From contig JAUJPP010000005.1 of the NCBI GenBank assembly GCA_030562195.1, positions 31,111,106 to 31,175,105 of the forward strand: DNA of 64,000 nt, read 5' to 3'. This stretch comes from Nipponacmea schrenckii. Lineage: Eukaryota > Mollusca > Gastropoda > Lottiidae. Under the pieces are notes generated by a model, which saw only the letters and a list, made by a program, of their open reading frames with translations, did not search any database and was not told the DNA's origin. Below are positions 53,919-64,000 of the stretch, piece by piece. Every line of letters begins with the position of its first letter. Within the stretch, counting starts at the first letter, position 1. The position numbers were made by a program, and so were the translations under genes.

Positions 53919-56900
53919 GGAGCTACTACAATATACGCCCACATTTATGTGTGGGCATATAATAAACAAGTGGTTGCCTAGCAAAATACGCCCAATTTAA
54001 AATATATTTTGTGTTTTACCACAGGCAGAAACTCCAACATTATTTAGGTCTAATCCAAGTTCTCATCAATATAAACGTTCACACCAAATTTGATTCAAAT
54101 CAGATGAAACCTAGTCTCTATTGTATTTACTAGCTAATTTTCATGTGTTTGGACAAAGTCAAGGGCAATAACTCAAATATGGTTCATCAAAAAATAGTAA
54201 ATATTAAACTTGTTCAAGAACTCACCATAAAAATGATCACATCAAATTTCATTCAAATCAGATGAAAACTGTATTGTCTATCGCAATCACAAGTCAATTT
54301 CGTAGTGTTTTGACTAAGTCAAGTGCAATAACTCAAAAACAGTTTATCAAAAAATTGTCAATTTCGAACTTGACCATCAACTTCAATGATCACACCAAAT
54401 TTCATTTAAATCAGATGAAAGCTGTTGTCTCTATAGTGTTCACAAGTCAAGGGCAATAATTCAAATAAACGTTCACCCCAAAAATCATCACTATCAAACT
54501 TGTCCAAGATCTCATCAATATATATGATGACACAAAATTTTATTCAAATCCAATGGAAATTGTGATGTCTAATACGTTCACAAGCCAATTTTTAACCAGG
54601 TTTTAACCAAGTCAATTGCAATAACTCAAAAAGCCTTCAACGCAAAATGGCCTTTTTTGAATATGTCCAAGATCTCATCAATATAAATGATCACAGCAAG
54701 TTTCATTCAGATCCAATGAAAACTGTAGTCTCTATAGCGCTGACAAGCCAATTTTGATGCGTTTTGACCAAGTCAAGTGCAGTAATTTAAAAACCATTAA
54801 TCAAAAAAATGCCAAATAACAACTTGTCCAAGATCTCATCAATTTATATGATCACAGCAAGTTTCATTCAAATCAGATAAAAACTGTAGTCTCTATCGCG
54901 TTCACAAGCCAATTTAGACACGTTTTGACTAAGTCAAGTGCAGTAACTCAAAAACTGTTCATCGAAAAATTGCCAAATAACAACTTGTCCAAGATCTCAT
55001 CAATATATATGGTCACAGCAAGTTTCATTTAAATAAAAAAACTGTAGTCTCTATAGCGTTCACAAGTGGACGGACGGACAGGGGCGACAACAATATACGA
55101 CAACATTATAATGTGTAAACAGTCAATAATTACAATTTGTTATAGAAAAACTAAATAGTCCTAAAGTCCAACATGTTTCAAGAGCACAAAGGCTCCCTTC
55201 CTCAGGGACAGACACACATGAAATGTCAGTTGAAAATCTGTGATGTCACTTGCCTTGGTAGTTGCTAAGTAGTTTTCTCCAACATTCTTCTCATGACAGG
55301 AATCCAATATAGCTTCATAAAATGATGATCAATGTTGATGCAGTGGGTCCAAAGTTTAGGTAAATATTCAATAAAATAGAAGACTCACAAACCATTTCAA
55401 AAAGTTTTTTACTGGTCCATTTAAAAACTTTATACATGGTTTGTGAGTCTTCTATTTTATTGAACAACATAATGTGGGCGTAATATTGTACTGTACCTTA
55501 GTAGGAAGAGTTTTTCTATCACGAACAACTCGTCCCAATTCTATTACAGTTTGCATTCTACTCACTGCCTCTTCTATCTTTTTATCTATCAAGTTTTCTC
55601 TGTAATATATTAGGTTAGAGTTATTGACAACAACAAATATCACTTAAAGAATAAATGAATGACAACAGTAATACTTAATGAATAAATAAATGATAACAGT
55701 GATACTTAATGAATAAATGAATGACACAAGTGATACTTAATGAATAAATAAATGACACCAGTGATACTTAATGAATAAATGAATGACACCAGTGATACTT
55801 AATGAATAAATGAATGACATCAGTGGTACTTAATGAATAAATGAATAACACCAGTGATATTTTATGAATAAATGAATAACACCAGTGATACTTATGAATA
55901 AATGTATGACACCAGTGATACTTAATGAATGACACTAGTGATATTTTATTAACAAATGTATGACACCAGTGATTCTTAATGAATAAATGAATAATACCAG
56001 TGACACTTAATGAATAAATGAATGACACCAGTGATTTTTGACATCAAAATTCATATGAAAATATTTAAAGTAGATCACTGAAACAATACATGTATGTCCT
56101 TCCATTTTTTCTTTACCATCTCAAGGCTGATTTTATCATCTGCACAACATATATCTTTTTTTTTCTTTAAATACAGATTCTAATTTTATTATTCATATTT
56201 TTTAATAATATCAATATTACAGTACATACCTTACTGGGGGTATCATAGTAAAATGTACACTTCTAGTATCAGATTTATCACCTTCCACAGTCTCTTGCAA
56301 CAATCGTAGATTCTGGTACATATGTTCTGTTAGGAAGGGAATAAATGGAGCCTAAAAGAAAAGGAGTATTCAGCGTAATGGAAATAAGGACAAAAATATT
56401 GCATTGCATATAAACATATTGCCTTATGTTCAGCTTAAACATGAGACCATCTCAGATTGATTTAAGAATTAACAGATTTAAATAAAATTTACCATAACTT
56501 TAGTCATTGTCATGACAACAGAATATAATGTTTCTATAGCCATCTGACAATCTTCTACACCACCTTCTCCCTTGAAATAAAAAAAAAGTTGAATATAAAA
56601 TTTGTAAAATATTCTACCAATATGTAAACTGATGAGTGCAGGCTCAAAAGTAAATTTCTAGAACTAGACTTAATATTACTAAGTCTTCAATTGCTGAGTC
56701 GAATAACATATTTTGAAATATTAATAGCAGTCTTAAAGTTAAACTGATGTTTAATAATTACTGTAATGCCCAAAATTATGTGTTACTTGTAATCGTAAAA
56801 TCGATCCGTGTTAAATACGTCTGAGTTAGACTGTGCTGGTCTATTCGAGACAACTTCCGGTGAAAAAATGAAGCGTGGAGCGGAAAAACTTTCGATATTG

Positions 56901-59900
56901 TTTTTCACCGCATTTCTGTGGACAACCGCATTTCTATTGAAAGATTAATAATGCCATAGGTGAATTATTGTAACCTTTCATTATATTTTCGTGAACGTGA
57001 ATGTATCCATAAACTCCGTGTTTATGACGTTAACATTACATTGTAAAATGTGAAATGATAGGCCTGTGTGTCATGTCATCGTGAACATTTATTGTGAAAC
57101 GTGAAATTGTGAATCTGTAATCCATGTGTACTTTATGAACAATATATATTATAATATTGATATTTGTTATTGATGATTATGATAGACTGTGAATGACCGC
57201 AGAGGGCGCGTCTAAAAATATTGATCTTGATTTTCCACTCCAGCTGTGATGTGATCCCCATAATTACAAATCAAAAGTTCTATTCAAACAAGGTTAAACA
57301 AGAATTAGTCCTGTTTCCACAGATAAACCGAGAGTCATTATGCAATTATAATGTAACTTATTTGGGATTGAACCCAGGGTCTTCAGGAGTACTGAACACA
57401 GTTACTCTTGTATGAAAACAAAAATTATAGTTAGATTCAAAATATAAAGTGATATTAAAAAGATAAGGCCACCCTTACCTTTAATCTTTTTCTATTCATT
57501 CTTACATACCAGTTGGTTAACTGATCAACAAACTTAACTAATCTTGGTGTTACTGTATACAGCCTATAGGCTTAAATTAAATAATATATTATATAGGTAG
57601 TTATACCATTTAACATTTCAAACTATCATAACTATGACCAACTTATATATATTAAGTCGTATCTTGTAACAGATTTTTTGAATTACTAGCACTAAGATTG
57701 TTTGGAGACTATGTAGCCAGGGTAATGTTTGGAGATTTACAAGCCCTAATAGTGTGATTTGTCATATTACCTTCTATCATAAGTTTAATTATTTTGATAT
57801 TATATATATATATTTAAATACTTATAATTGTAATATACTTTCTGTATTAATTATTAATCAAAATATAAACAATTATTCATAAACCTACCAGCCATTTCTT
57901 CCTTAACATATTTAACTAATGATTGAGTGAATGATAATATCCATCTATCCATGTAGTTACTAGATATTATAGTTGTCTTTTCATTATAACATATCTTAAT
58001 TCCTTCTTCCTAAAACAACCAAACCAAATCTTGTTAAATATCAGGGAAAACATACACCTGCCAATGAGCTATATTTCATAAAAAATTTCTAGACTTACCC
58101 TTTCTAATTTTTCAACGTTCTGCATTAGGAATCGATAAGCGTTGTACCAGGGTAGAAAAACATCCTTTAATATATCTCTTACACCTTCTTCTTTAAATTT
58201 TAACGAATCAGCACGAACAGCTGGTGAGTTGATGAGGTATAACCTATATAAATTAAGAAAATCTTCAGTTTTGTATTCTTTATTAGTTTTATTAATGTTT
58301 GGAAAATAAATTAGGATTCATAAGCCATGATAAAACTTTTCAAACTGTACATGTTACTGAATTAATAAATATTGACAAACCTGACAGCATCAGCACCAAA
58401 TTGATTGACAATATCTTTCACATCAGGATAGTTCTTTTTACTTTTACTCATCTTGGTACCATCTCTAACAAAATAAACAACACATATCAAAAACAATAAT
58501 TGTTGTCTAGTTTAAAATTGTAAAATAATTATCAATGTTGTTTCACAATACAAATAGAAATGTAATAGACAAGCACTTCAATAAATATTCATTTAACAGA
58601 TTTTAGAAAGAGATAAATTGGTATATGATTACTTTGTGTATCAAGAAGTTGACTTACTTTGCCAGAACTAAACCATTCACAATAAGGTTCTTAAATGGTG
58701 GTTTTCCAAAAAGTAATGTTGATAATACTAATAATGTGTAGAACCTATAATGTTGAACAATCATCTTGAAGCTCAAAATAAGCCTTATAAACATTATTAG
58801 CACTAGTACTGTATAGAAGGCAGCAGGGGTGGCAGAGTGGTATCATATAAATTCAAAGGGAGAGAATGCCTTGATAGTGATTCTAGCCACAGTTCAACAG
58901 CCACAGACTCAAATTCAGGCAAATATGCTGTTAGTTATGAAATTAAGAGAGATCATACAAATTCAGGGCAGAGTACACCTTGATTCACCAACTTCTCAGA
59001 GCTAATAAGAGATAAATCATTTTTTTTATTTAGAAGAAATAATCCTTAATCAGTACATTAAACAAACTTACCAGCCTCGAGTCTGATCTATGCCTTCAGC
59101 AATAAAATCAGCAGGAAAACTCTCTTCAAATTCCTTTTTATGTTCGAATGGAAAGTGAGCTTGTGCATAAGGCATACTTCCACTTTCAAACCAACAATCA
59201 AATACTTCTGATACTCTTCTTAAAACACCTTTACCAAGTTTAGATGGTATGGTAAGATCATCAACACTGTAAAATAAAAGACATAATTAATATATAGATT
59301 TATTACTTATATCCTTCTTTGAAGGACTCTTTATGATAAAGCTTCCACAAGAATATTTGAGAAAAAAGTTACACATGTAATGAGCAAGTTTCAATCTAAA
59401 TAAATTTTACTAACTTTTCTCTATGTATATCTGTTACATTAGCTCCAGTCAATTTATTCAATTCTTCTATTGAACCGACACATACAATCTATAACATACA
59501 AGTCAAACTATGAAAATAACAAATTTTCAACGTATTATTTGACTTTTTAACAATAAAAGCAAAGCCTGAACAAAGTAGTAAAGTATGATATTATTACCTC
59601 TTCACCATCATCACTGATCCACAGTGGTATAGGTGTACCCCAATATCTATTACGAGAAATAGCCCAGTCTCTAGCATTCTTCAACCAATTAGCAAACCTT
59701 TTCTCTTTAATAAAATCAGGAACCCTGAAAAATATAAGAGATCAATTTAAAGCTTATATAACTACAATATGATATAAGGGGCAATGGAAAATCTTTTATA
59801 TTGATTCTTTCTTGAGTAGCATTTCGTAATTGAAAAATATTCAATTTCAAGCCACGATGCTTGATAAAGAGGGATGTACACTTGTCAAAATGTCTCTTTT

Positions 59901-62900
59901 TAATCAATAAAGTAACAGTAAATTAAAGTCTGTAATACATGTAACTGTGTCCAGATATATATATTGATTCTGTGGAGAACTTGTGTCAATCAGAAGCTTT
60001 TATATTATTTCACAGTGTAATTCAATCCTTTTAAATCATTACTGCTATATAACACTCACCAATAAGTCTTTTCATTATTAGCTAGAAGATTGTCTACTGC
60101 TTGTTCAACACGAACAAACCAGCTTGGTATAGCACGGTAGATCAACGGTGTATCAGATCTACAAATAGAAAAATAATAATCCAACATTAAGGTTTCGGAT
60201 TTATAATTATTTTAAATCAAACAACAGAAAGAGTTGTATAAGATACATGTCAAACTGTGGACTATACTTTATTCTAACAAGAATATGGCATTATGTAAAA
60301 TTCAAAACAAGATGCTTTTCAGCTTCAACATACTTGTACATGGTCTAACACAGTGTTTATGTATAATCTTTATAGGTCATAGTTAACAACTGAAACAAAC
60401 TTAGACAACAATACTTCTAAATCTTTTGTTTTCAACTTTAAAACAGTATGTTATATTCATTAGAATGGTGATGTATACCTCCAACAGAAAGGATAACTAT
60501 GGTTCACTGTTCCAGCATGTACCATTCTTCCAGACTCTTTTAAATGTTTTATTATATGTTTATCAGCTTCCTAAAAAAAAAATAACACAAGCAAAGATGA
60601 TAAAATTGTTGACACAGCAAAAAAATGCAACACTTATGTGTTGTCTACATCTGTATGAGACAATAGATTAACAAATTATGGATTATTTCTTATTTGTCAT
60701 AAACAAAATCTTAAAATTTGAAATTACCTTTACATGTAGACCTTTAAAATGATGGACATCTTCAGTAAATCTACCACTGGCATCTACAGGACAAACAACC
60801 TTCATTTCTTTAGTTATTATACCATACCTCAATGATATACGTTGATCATCCTAAATATTATAGAAAGAATTGATGGGTGTATCAAGACATATTATAAGTT
60901 ACATTATATTACATTAGAATACAAAATGAATAATGATTTAAACTAAAGCTTGATGTATAGACTATATCTCTTCAATTTCAAGCCAAATGCACGTAGATGG
61001 CCAGTTTCTAAATAGTTAAGTTGATTTTCTAATAATTCAAAATCCTGCACAAGATCTCATATTGATTAGAGCCTAAAAAATGTTATTCAGAGAAAGAAAC
61101 CCCCTTAATGATAATGATGTTTTACAGATTATAGTTTAATACTATAATATAGTATAATAATTACTCACCTCACCAAAATATGGAGCTTGATGTACAACTC
61201 CTGTACCACTTTCAGCTGATACATAATTGTCTGTCAGGATCTTAAATGCTCCATTTGTTACTTTCAACTAAAACAGAAGCAAGGTCACTATTAGCACCTT
61301 AAAAAACATTTAAGTTTGTAAACAGATATTTTAAATGAAATGAATAGTTTTACATCCTACTCTTCTACACCTAATAAAGACAGTCAGATATTGTAAAAAG
61401 TACAAATTAGTTTTGGTAGCTTACTTGCCCTGCACTCTTATTAATAATTGCTGAACATAATAATAATAAATTTCCATCATGTAGTGATATCAACTGACAG
61501 AATAATTGACTCAGAATTAATAAAATAACTTGACACTTGGTAAGAAAATGGTAACTTACATCTTGAAAATAATCAAACAATGGTTTGTATGTCTTCCCTT
61601 CCAACGTTTTACCTTTAAACCTGTAATAGATGACTTCAACCTGTTACCAAACTATATTTATATGATGAATGCACCAACCAATTGATTATAATCAAATAGT
61701 TTCTTTAATATTGTCAAAAACACTAAAAAATAACTCAAAATTCTAGTCCTTAGCAGAACTAGTACTTACTTATCTAAAACTTTGTACTCATCAGTTGATT
61801 TAAATAAGGCCTCTATTCGAGCTTCTAATATTATATATACATTGCTGGTATTCAAGTCTACAAAACACAAATCCAAATTTGATATCATTCAATATGGACT
61901 AAGACTAAAATATTTGAAACAACAAGCTTTAACAATGTGTTGAGATTCTGTAATTTTCTACATAAATATTTTCTTAGCTGAAAATGCATTTCATTATCCT
62001 TGTTAAAATACTCAGTTAAAGGGATAATAGGCGTTAGAATACACTCTTCCTACGGCTTATATTTGTGTTTCATATTGACTATTAGTAAAATAAGTATGCA
62101 TCCCACACTTTACCAAATTTTAAAAAGCCACAATAAAAATATATTCGGAATTTTAAAAAAAAGTGAGCCAGCGACGATTCCATTCAGTTTTAGAATAAAA
62201 GCGTCTGGTAAATCAACGCTAAAACATCATTGTGGAATTCAACAGTAGGGGTCAAGGACGCGTGAAAACCCACATGTTAGAGTTACTTCCCTTTATATTT
62301 ACACGATTTGAAAATCGCTTGATGGATGGCTCAAGCGTTTTATGATTAACTACTTTATTTTGGGGATTTATAGGATTTTAGAGGGATTTTGATGTATAGG
62401 TAAGTCCACTGATGGATATATACTGTACTTGTCCAAATTTGAGTGAACTTAAAATTTTATGTTCGTTCTAACGCCTATTATCCCTTTAAACAAATATAAC
62501 TAGAACTAGAGTACAGCACTATGCTTGGATAACAACATTTTGCCCAATCGCTTTAAAACCATTTTGTAACTTGCAAATTTACAGCTTTAAATGGAGGTAT
62601 GTTTCAAATTTGTATATTAAAAGATAAATTTGGTGAGGGTAAAAGGTACATAATCAGATTTAATTTGTAAATTAAGTGTATTAAGTTCAAATCAAAGGTT
62701 TTATCATTATTGTTGTATAACCCTAATTTAACACCTGTCAATCATCTTAAACCCTAAAAATCTCTTATTCTAGCAGATAAATCAGAATTTTTGTTTAATT
62801 TTGTTGAAAAGAGAACCAAATGGGCATTGCTAATTTGTAAAACTTAACTCCTTGTGTATGCTAGAGAATGTGACATGTCGTCCTATTTTTTCATAAATAT

Positions 62901-63860
62901 CAATTTCAAGATGCCTATAAAATGGGAAGTTAAAGTTTGTCAACCATTATAAGCAAACCTTTAGATGAGGTCAAGAACATTCATTGAAAATTTCAAGGTC
63001 ATTGAAGGTCAAGGTCACTCAATATAGACTTCAAAATTTTCAAAATTCAAACAGGGATAAAAAAAAAATCAAATTCGAACATCAATATTATGTTCCTAAC
63101 AAGTTTTAGATAAAGTAACAAGATTTCAATAGAAACCAATACAAAATGGATAAAATTCAACAGCCTTACAAAAACTTTGCTGAAATGTGCCACTCTCATG
63201 TATTCTTTCGAAATTTTTAAAATTCCATCCATTGAATCTTGTTGAAAAAAGATAAACCCAAGGTAAATCGGTCCATTAACAAGCTCTTGAGCTGCCAAAG
63301 AAATTGTGTCGACATAATGTAATAGGTCTCTTCCGGGTAACCAAAACTTTCATGTAAGATATTCCTTTTTGATTTCAACCCATTTAAAGATCTATGGTCA
63401 GACCAGATATACTCTTATCATTTTCATTTGAGCTAACGACTCCCCAAAAAAAAAATAATAATAAAGTAAAAAAATAATAATTCTTAAGATAACAAAGCTT
63501 GACATTGATTAAAATTGATGCCAAACAATAAAATATGAAATCTCTCTCACCTTTAATTTTAACATAATCCATATCAGCATTAACACAGAGAGCCAGGTTA
63601 CTAGGGAGTGTCCATGGTGTAGTGGTCCATGCTACCATTGATACATTAGGGTCTTCATCTAATGGAAAACTTACATACACTGTAACAAATTTAAAGACAA
63701 AGCCAATTAATGTCACGATAAACTTTAATTTTTTCCTGATAAAATTTGTGCAAGAGGAGATAAGATCAAAATTACCTGCAGGATCATTTACATCTTTATA
63801 ATTCTGTCCAGATTCAAAATTAGATAATGGAGTGTTACAGGCTGTAGAGTAAGGCATCAC
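49112..63860 (-). CDS. IARS1: Cytoplasmic isoleucyl-tRNA synthetase, partial (5' end off window)
   Basis: Charges tRNA-Ile with isoleucine in the cytosol and edits valine. Twenty-five minus-strand exons keep one frame (3330 nt, 1109 residues plus stop): 63776-63860, 63551-63679, 61770-61857, 61560-61620, 61169-61267, 60728-60850, 60479-60570, 60060-60158, 59598-59724, 59415-59488, 59072-59266, 58658-58744, 58381-58464, 58099-58243, 57889-58009, 57479-57570, 56493-56570, 56230-56351, 55497-55599, 52359-52442, 51847-52125, 51270-51533, 50625-50900, 49609-49899, 49112-49243. Visible in order: CP1 editing domain ([31 protein letters not shown]), [38 protein letters not shown], the KMSKS loop (58381-58464), the anticodon-binding domain ([10 protein letters not shown]), [20 protein letters not shown], and two C-terminal UNE-I-like repeats each with ILLENP/LLLENP. 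The first exon corresponds to about residue 155 of the roughly 1260-residue animal protein. The Rossmann HIGH motif lies beyond 64000. Confidence 0.95.
50101..50599. mobile_element. TTAA-flanked MITE, copy B, in an IARS1 intron
   Basis: Begins TTAAAGGGGCCTAGGCTT and ends AAGCCTGGGCCCCTTTAA, so TTAA borders a near-perfect inverted end of about 14 bp. It is the fuller of the two copies (499 bp against 428). It sits with its right border only 25 bp from the exon edge at 50625, on the splice-donor side, with the GTAGAG donor still intact. Confidence 0.8.
52541..53390 (+). mobile_element. Pearl-like element, copy 2, in an IARS1 intron
   Basis: Starts AACAAGTGGTTGCCTAGCAA, then ATACGCCCAC (52562-52571), and ends GTGGGCGTAT (53381-53390). 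It has fewer core units than copy 1. The (GGAC)n run is at about 53309-53347, and the CCACATTATAATGTGG palindrome is at the 3' end. The first 230 bp match copy 1 with about one mismatch in twelve. Confidence 0.8.
53414..53960 (+). mobile_element. Pearl-like element, variant subfamily, copy 3
   Basis: ATACGCCCAC (53414-53423) to GTGGGCATAT (53951-53960), with a 3' hairpin around CGCCCACATTTATGTGTGGGC. The core units differ from copies 1 and 2 (TATCGTGTTCACAA, then GGGCAATAACTCATAGTAAA). The microsatellite is (CAGA)n at 53881-53919 instead of (GGAC)n, at the same position relative to the 3' end. Confidence 0.75.
53965..55116 (+). mobile_element. Pearl-like element, copy 4
   Basis: Starts AACAAGTGGTTGCCTAGCAA, then ATACGCCCAA. 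About six core units follow, with GTCCAAGATCTCATCAAT recurring. A short GGACGGACAGGGGCGAC stretch and a decayed right end (ACAACATTATAATGTG at about 55101-55116) close it. It lies 4 bp after the end of copy 3. Confidence 0.75.
55367..55464. repeat. Perfect 29-bp-arm inverted repeat (hairpin)
   Basis: The arm at 55367-55395 and the arm at 55436-55464 are exact inverses, with further imperfect pairing inside (the A-rich stretch pairs with AACTTT-type sequence), leaving a short loop. It lies in an IARS1 intron, ending 32 bp from the exon at 55497-55599 on its donor side, so the intron RNA would fold into a hairpin of about 98 nt. It could be a palindromic MITE or a hairpin RNA precursor. No flanking duplication is clear. 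Confidence 0.75.
55650..56035 (+). repeat. 31-bp minisatellite in an IARS1 intron
   Basis: About twelve units of TACTTAATGAATAAATGAATGACACCAGTGA type (31 bp; shown by starts at 55765 and 55796), with some units shortened by deletion. The open minus frame 55768-56028 is an artefact of it. Confidence 0.85.
56570..57479. other. IARS1 intron with unannotated content
   Basis: About 900 bp of intron. The part at about 56800-57200 has several GTGAA(C/A)GTG-type words and two CCGCATTTCT words close together (about 56909 and 56929). No element could be delimited. Confidence 0.3.
58815..58995. repeat. Short 108-bp direct duplication with tRNA-like A-box word
   Basis: ATCATATAAATTCAAAGGGA (58841) and ATCATACAAATTCAGGGCAG (58950) head two similar stretches ending in CCTTGAT, about 108 bp apart. 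Just before the first lies GGTGGCAGAGTGGTA, which resembles a pol III A box. No proper B box is visible. It may be a decayed tRNA-derived SINE in an IARS1 intron. Confidence 0.25.
62016..62489. mobile_element. TTAA-flanked MITE with 24-bp perfect ends
   Basis: The left end (62016-62039, TTAAAGGGATAATAGGCGTT and four more bases) and the right end (62466-62489) are exact inverses. Identity stops at the outer TTAA, as expected if TTAA is the target site. It is 474 bp, AT-rich inside and has no transposase. The open frame at 62000-62248 is not a gene. It sits in the IARS1 intron between exons 61770-61857 and 63551-63679. Its ends share TTAAAGGG with copies A and B, but the bodies are unrelated. 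Confidence 0.85.
62943..63195 (+). mobile_element. Short copy of the GAGTGGCAAA family
   Basis: CCATTATAAGCA, then GAGGTCAAGAACATTC, GGTCATTGAAGGTCAAGGTC, AACAAGTTTTAGATAAAGTA and TTTGCTGAAATGTGCCACTC follow the order of 31553-32609. The copy jumps from the equivalent of about 32125 straight to the GCCACTC end, lacking the module with the CCGGAAGT words. Diverged by substitutions. Confidence 0.65.
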
Positions 63861-64000
63861 CTAAAAAAAAAAAATTGTTATAACATTTTTTAGAAAATTT
63901 GTTATTACCGTAAAACGAACCTAATCAATGTTGTCAGAATTCTATCAAATAAAGATGTCTGAAGATCAAATTACATGAAGCTCTAAGAAACAACATATTT

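Noticed and set aside
53797..54000. Open frame with a QTDRQTDR repeat
   Set aside because: Translation of the (CAGA)n microsatellite within a pearl-like element.
62000..62248. 82-residue plus-strand open frame in an IARS1 intron
   Set aside because: It lies inside the TTAA MITE and has no domain or start context.

Overview
This is an AT-rich, intron-rich metazoan nuclear window, most likely from a mollusc. Three protein-coding genes are supported: an intronless-coding Fezf zinc-finger repressor on the minus strand (22411-23898), a complete four-exon beta-tubulin on the plus strand (35231-37326), and the C-terminal seven-eighths of cytoplasmic isoleucyl-tRNA synthetase on the minus strand (25 exons, 49112-63860, continuing past the right edge). 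The mollusc call rests on repeats built like the pearl/CvA elements described from bivalves (about 160-bp tandem core, tetranucleotide microsatellite, 3' hairpin), on the AT-rich intron-dense style and on the protein sequences. The species cannot be fixed by reading. 

Layout. 1-22.4 kb is gene-poor and holds one pearl-like repeat (2961-4248), a fused relic of a Penelope-like reverse transcriptase and a MULE transposase (11.1-12.2 kb), a G-quadruplex-type C-rich tract (15.1 kb), a 41-bp minisatellite (17.8 kb) and unannotated AT-rich DNA that may include Fezf regulatory sequence. 22.4-25.6 kb is Fezf with an inferred 5'UTR intron and upstream promoter. 25.6-35.1 kb is intergenic, with an old pearl-like relic (28.8-29.4 kb), a polypurine block interrupted by an inverted repeat (30.4-31.5 kb), and a second hairpin-ended element (31553-32609) that carries AGGTCA direct repeats and CCGGAAGT sites. 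35.1-37.6 kb is the beta-tubulin gene with TATA box and poly(A) signals. 37.6-49 kb is intergenic, with a 19-bp minisatellite at 40.7 kb, a large field of 21-bp minisatellite blocks at 42.6-48.5 kb and a TTAA-flanked MITE. 49.1-64 kb is IARS1, whose introns carry three head-to-tail pearl-like elements, a second copy of the TTAA MITE 25 bp from a splice donor, a perfect 29-bp-arm hairpin, a 31-bp minisatellite and another TTAA MITE with 24-bp perfect ends. 

The three genes have no evident shared pathway: one developmental regulator and two housekeeping genes. The most unusual content is the mobile and repeat DNA. Two sequence-unrelated families share one architecture (a short terminal motif at the left end, repeated as both arms of a hairpin at the right end, with internal tandem repeats and no clear target duplication), which suggests non-autonomous Helitron/Helentron-type elements. 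Exon borders were read by eye from splice signals, reading-frame continuity and family similarity, and no alignment or search was run.
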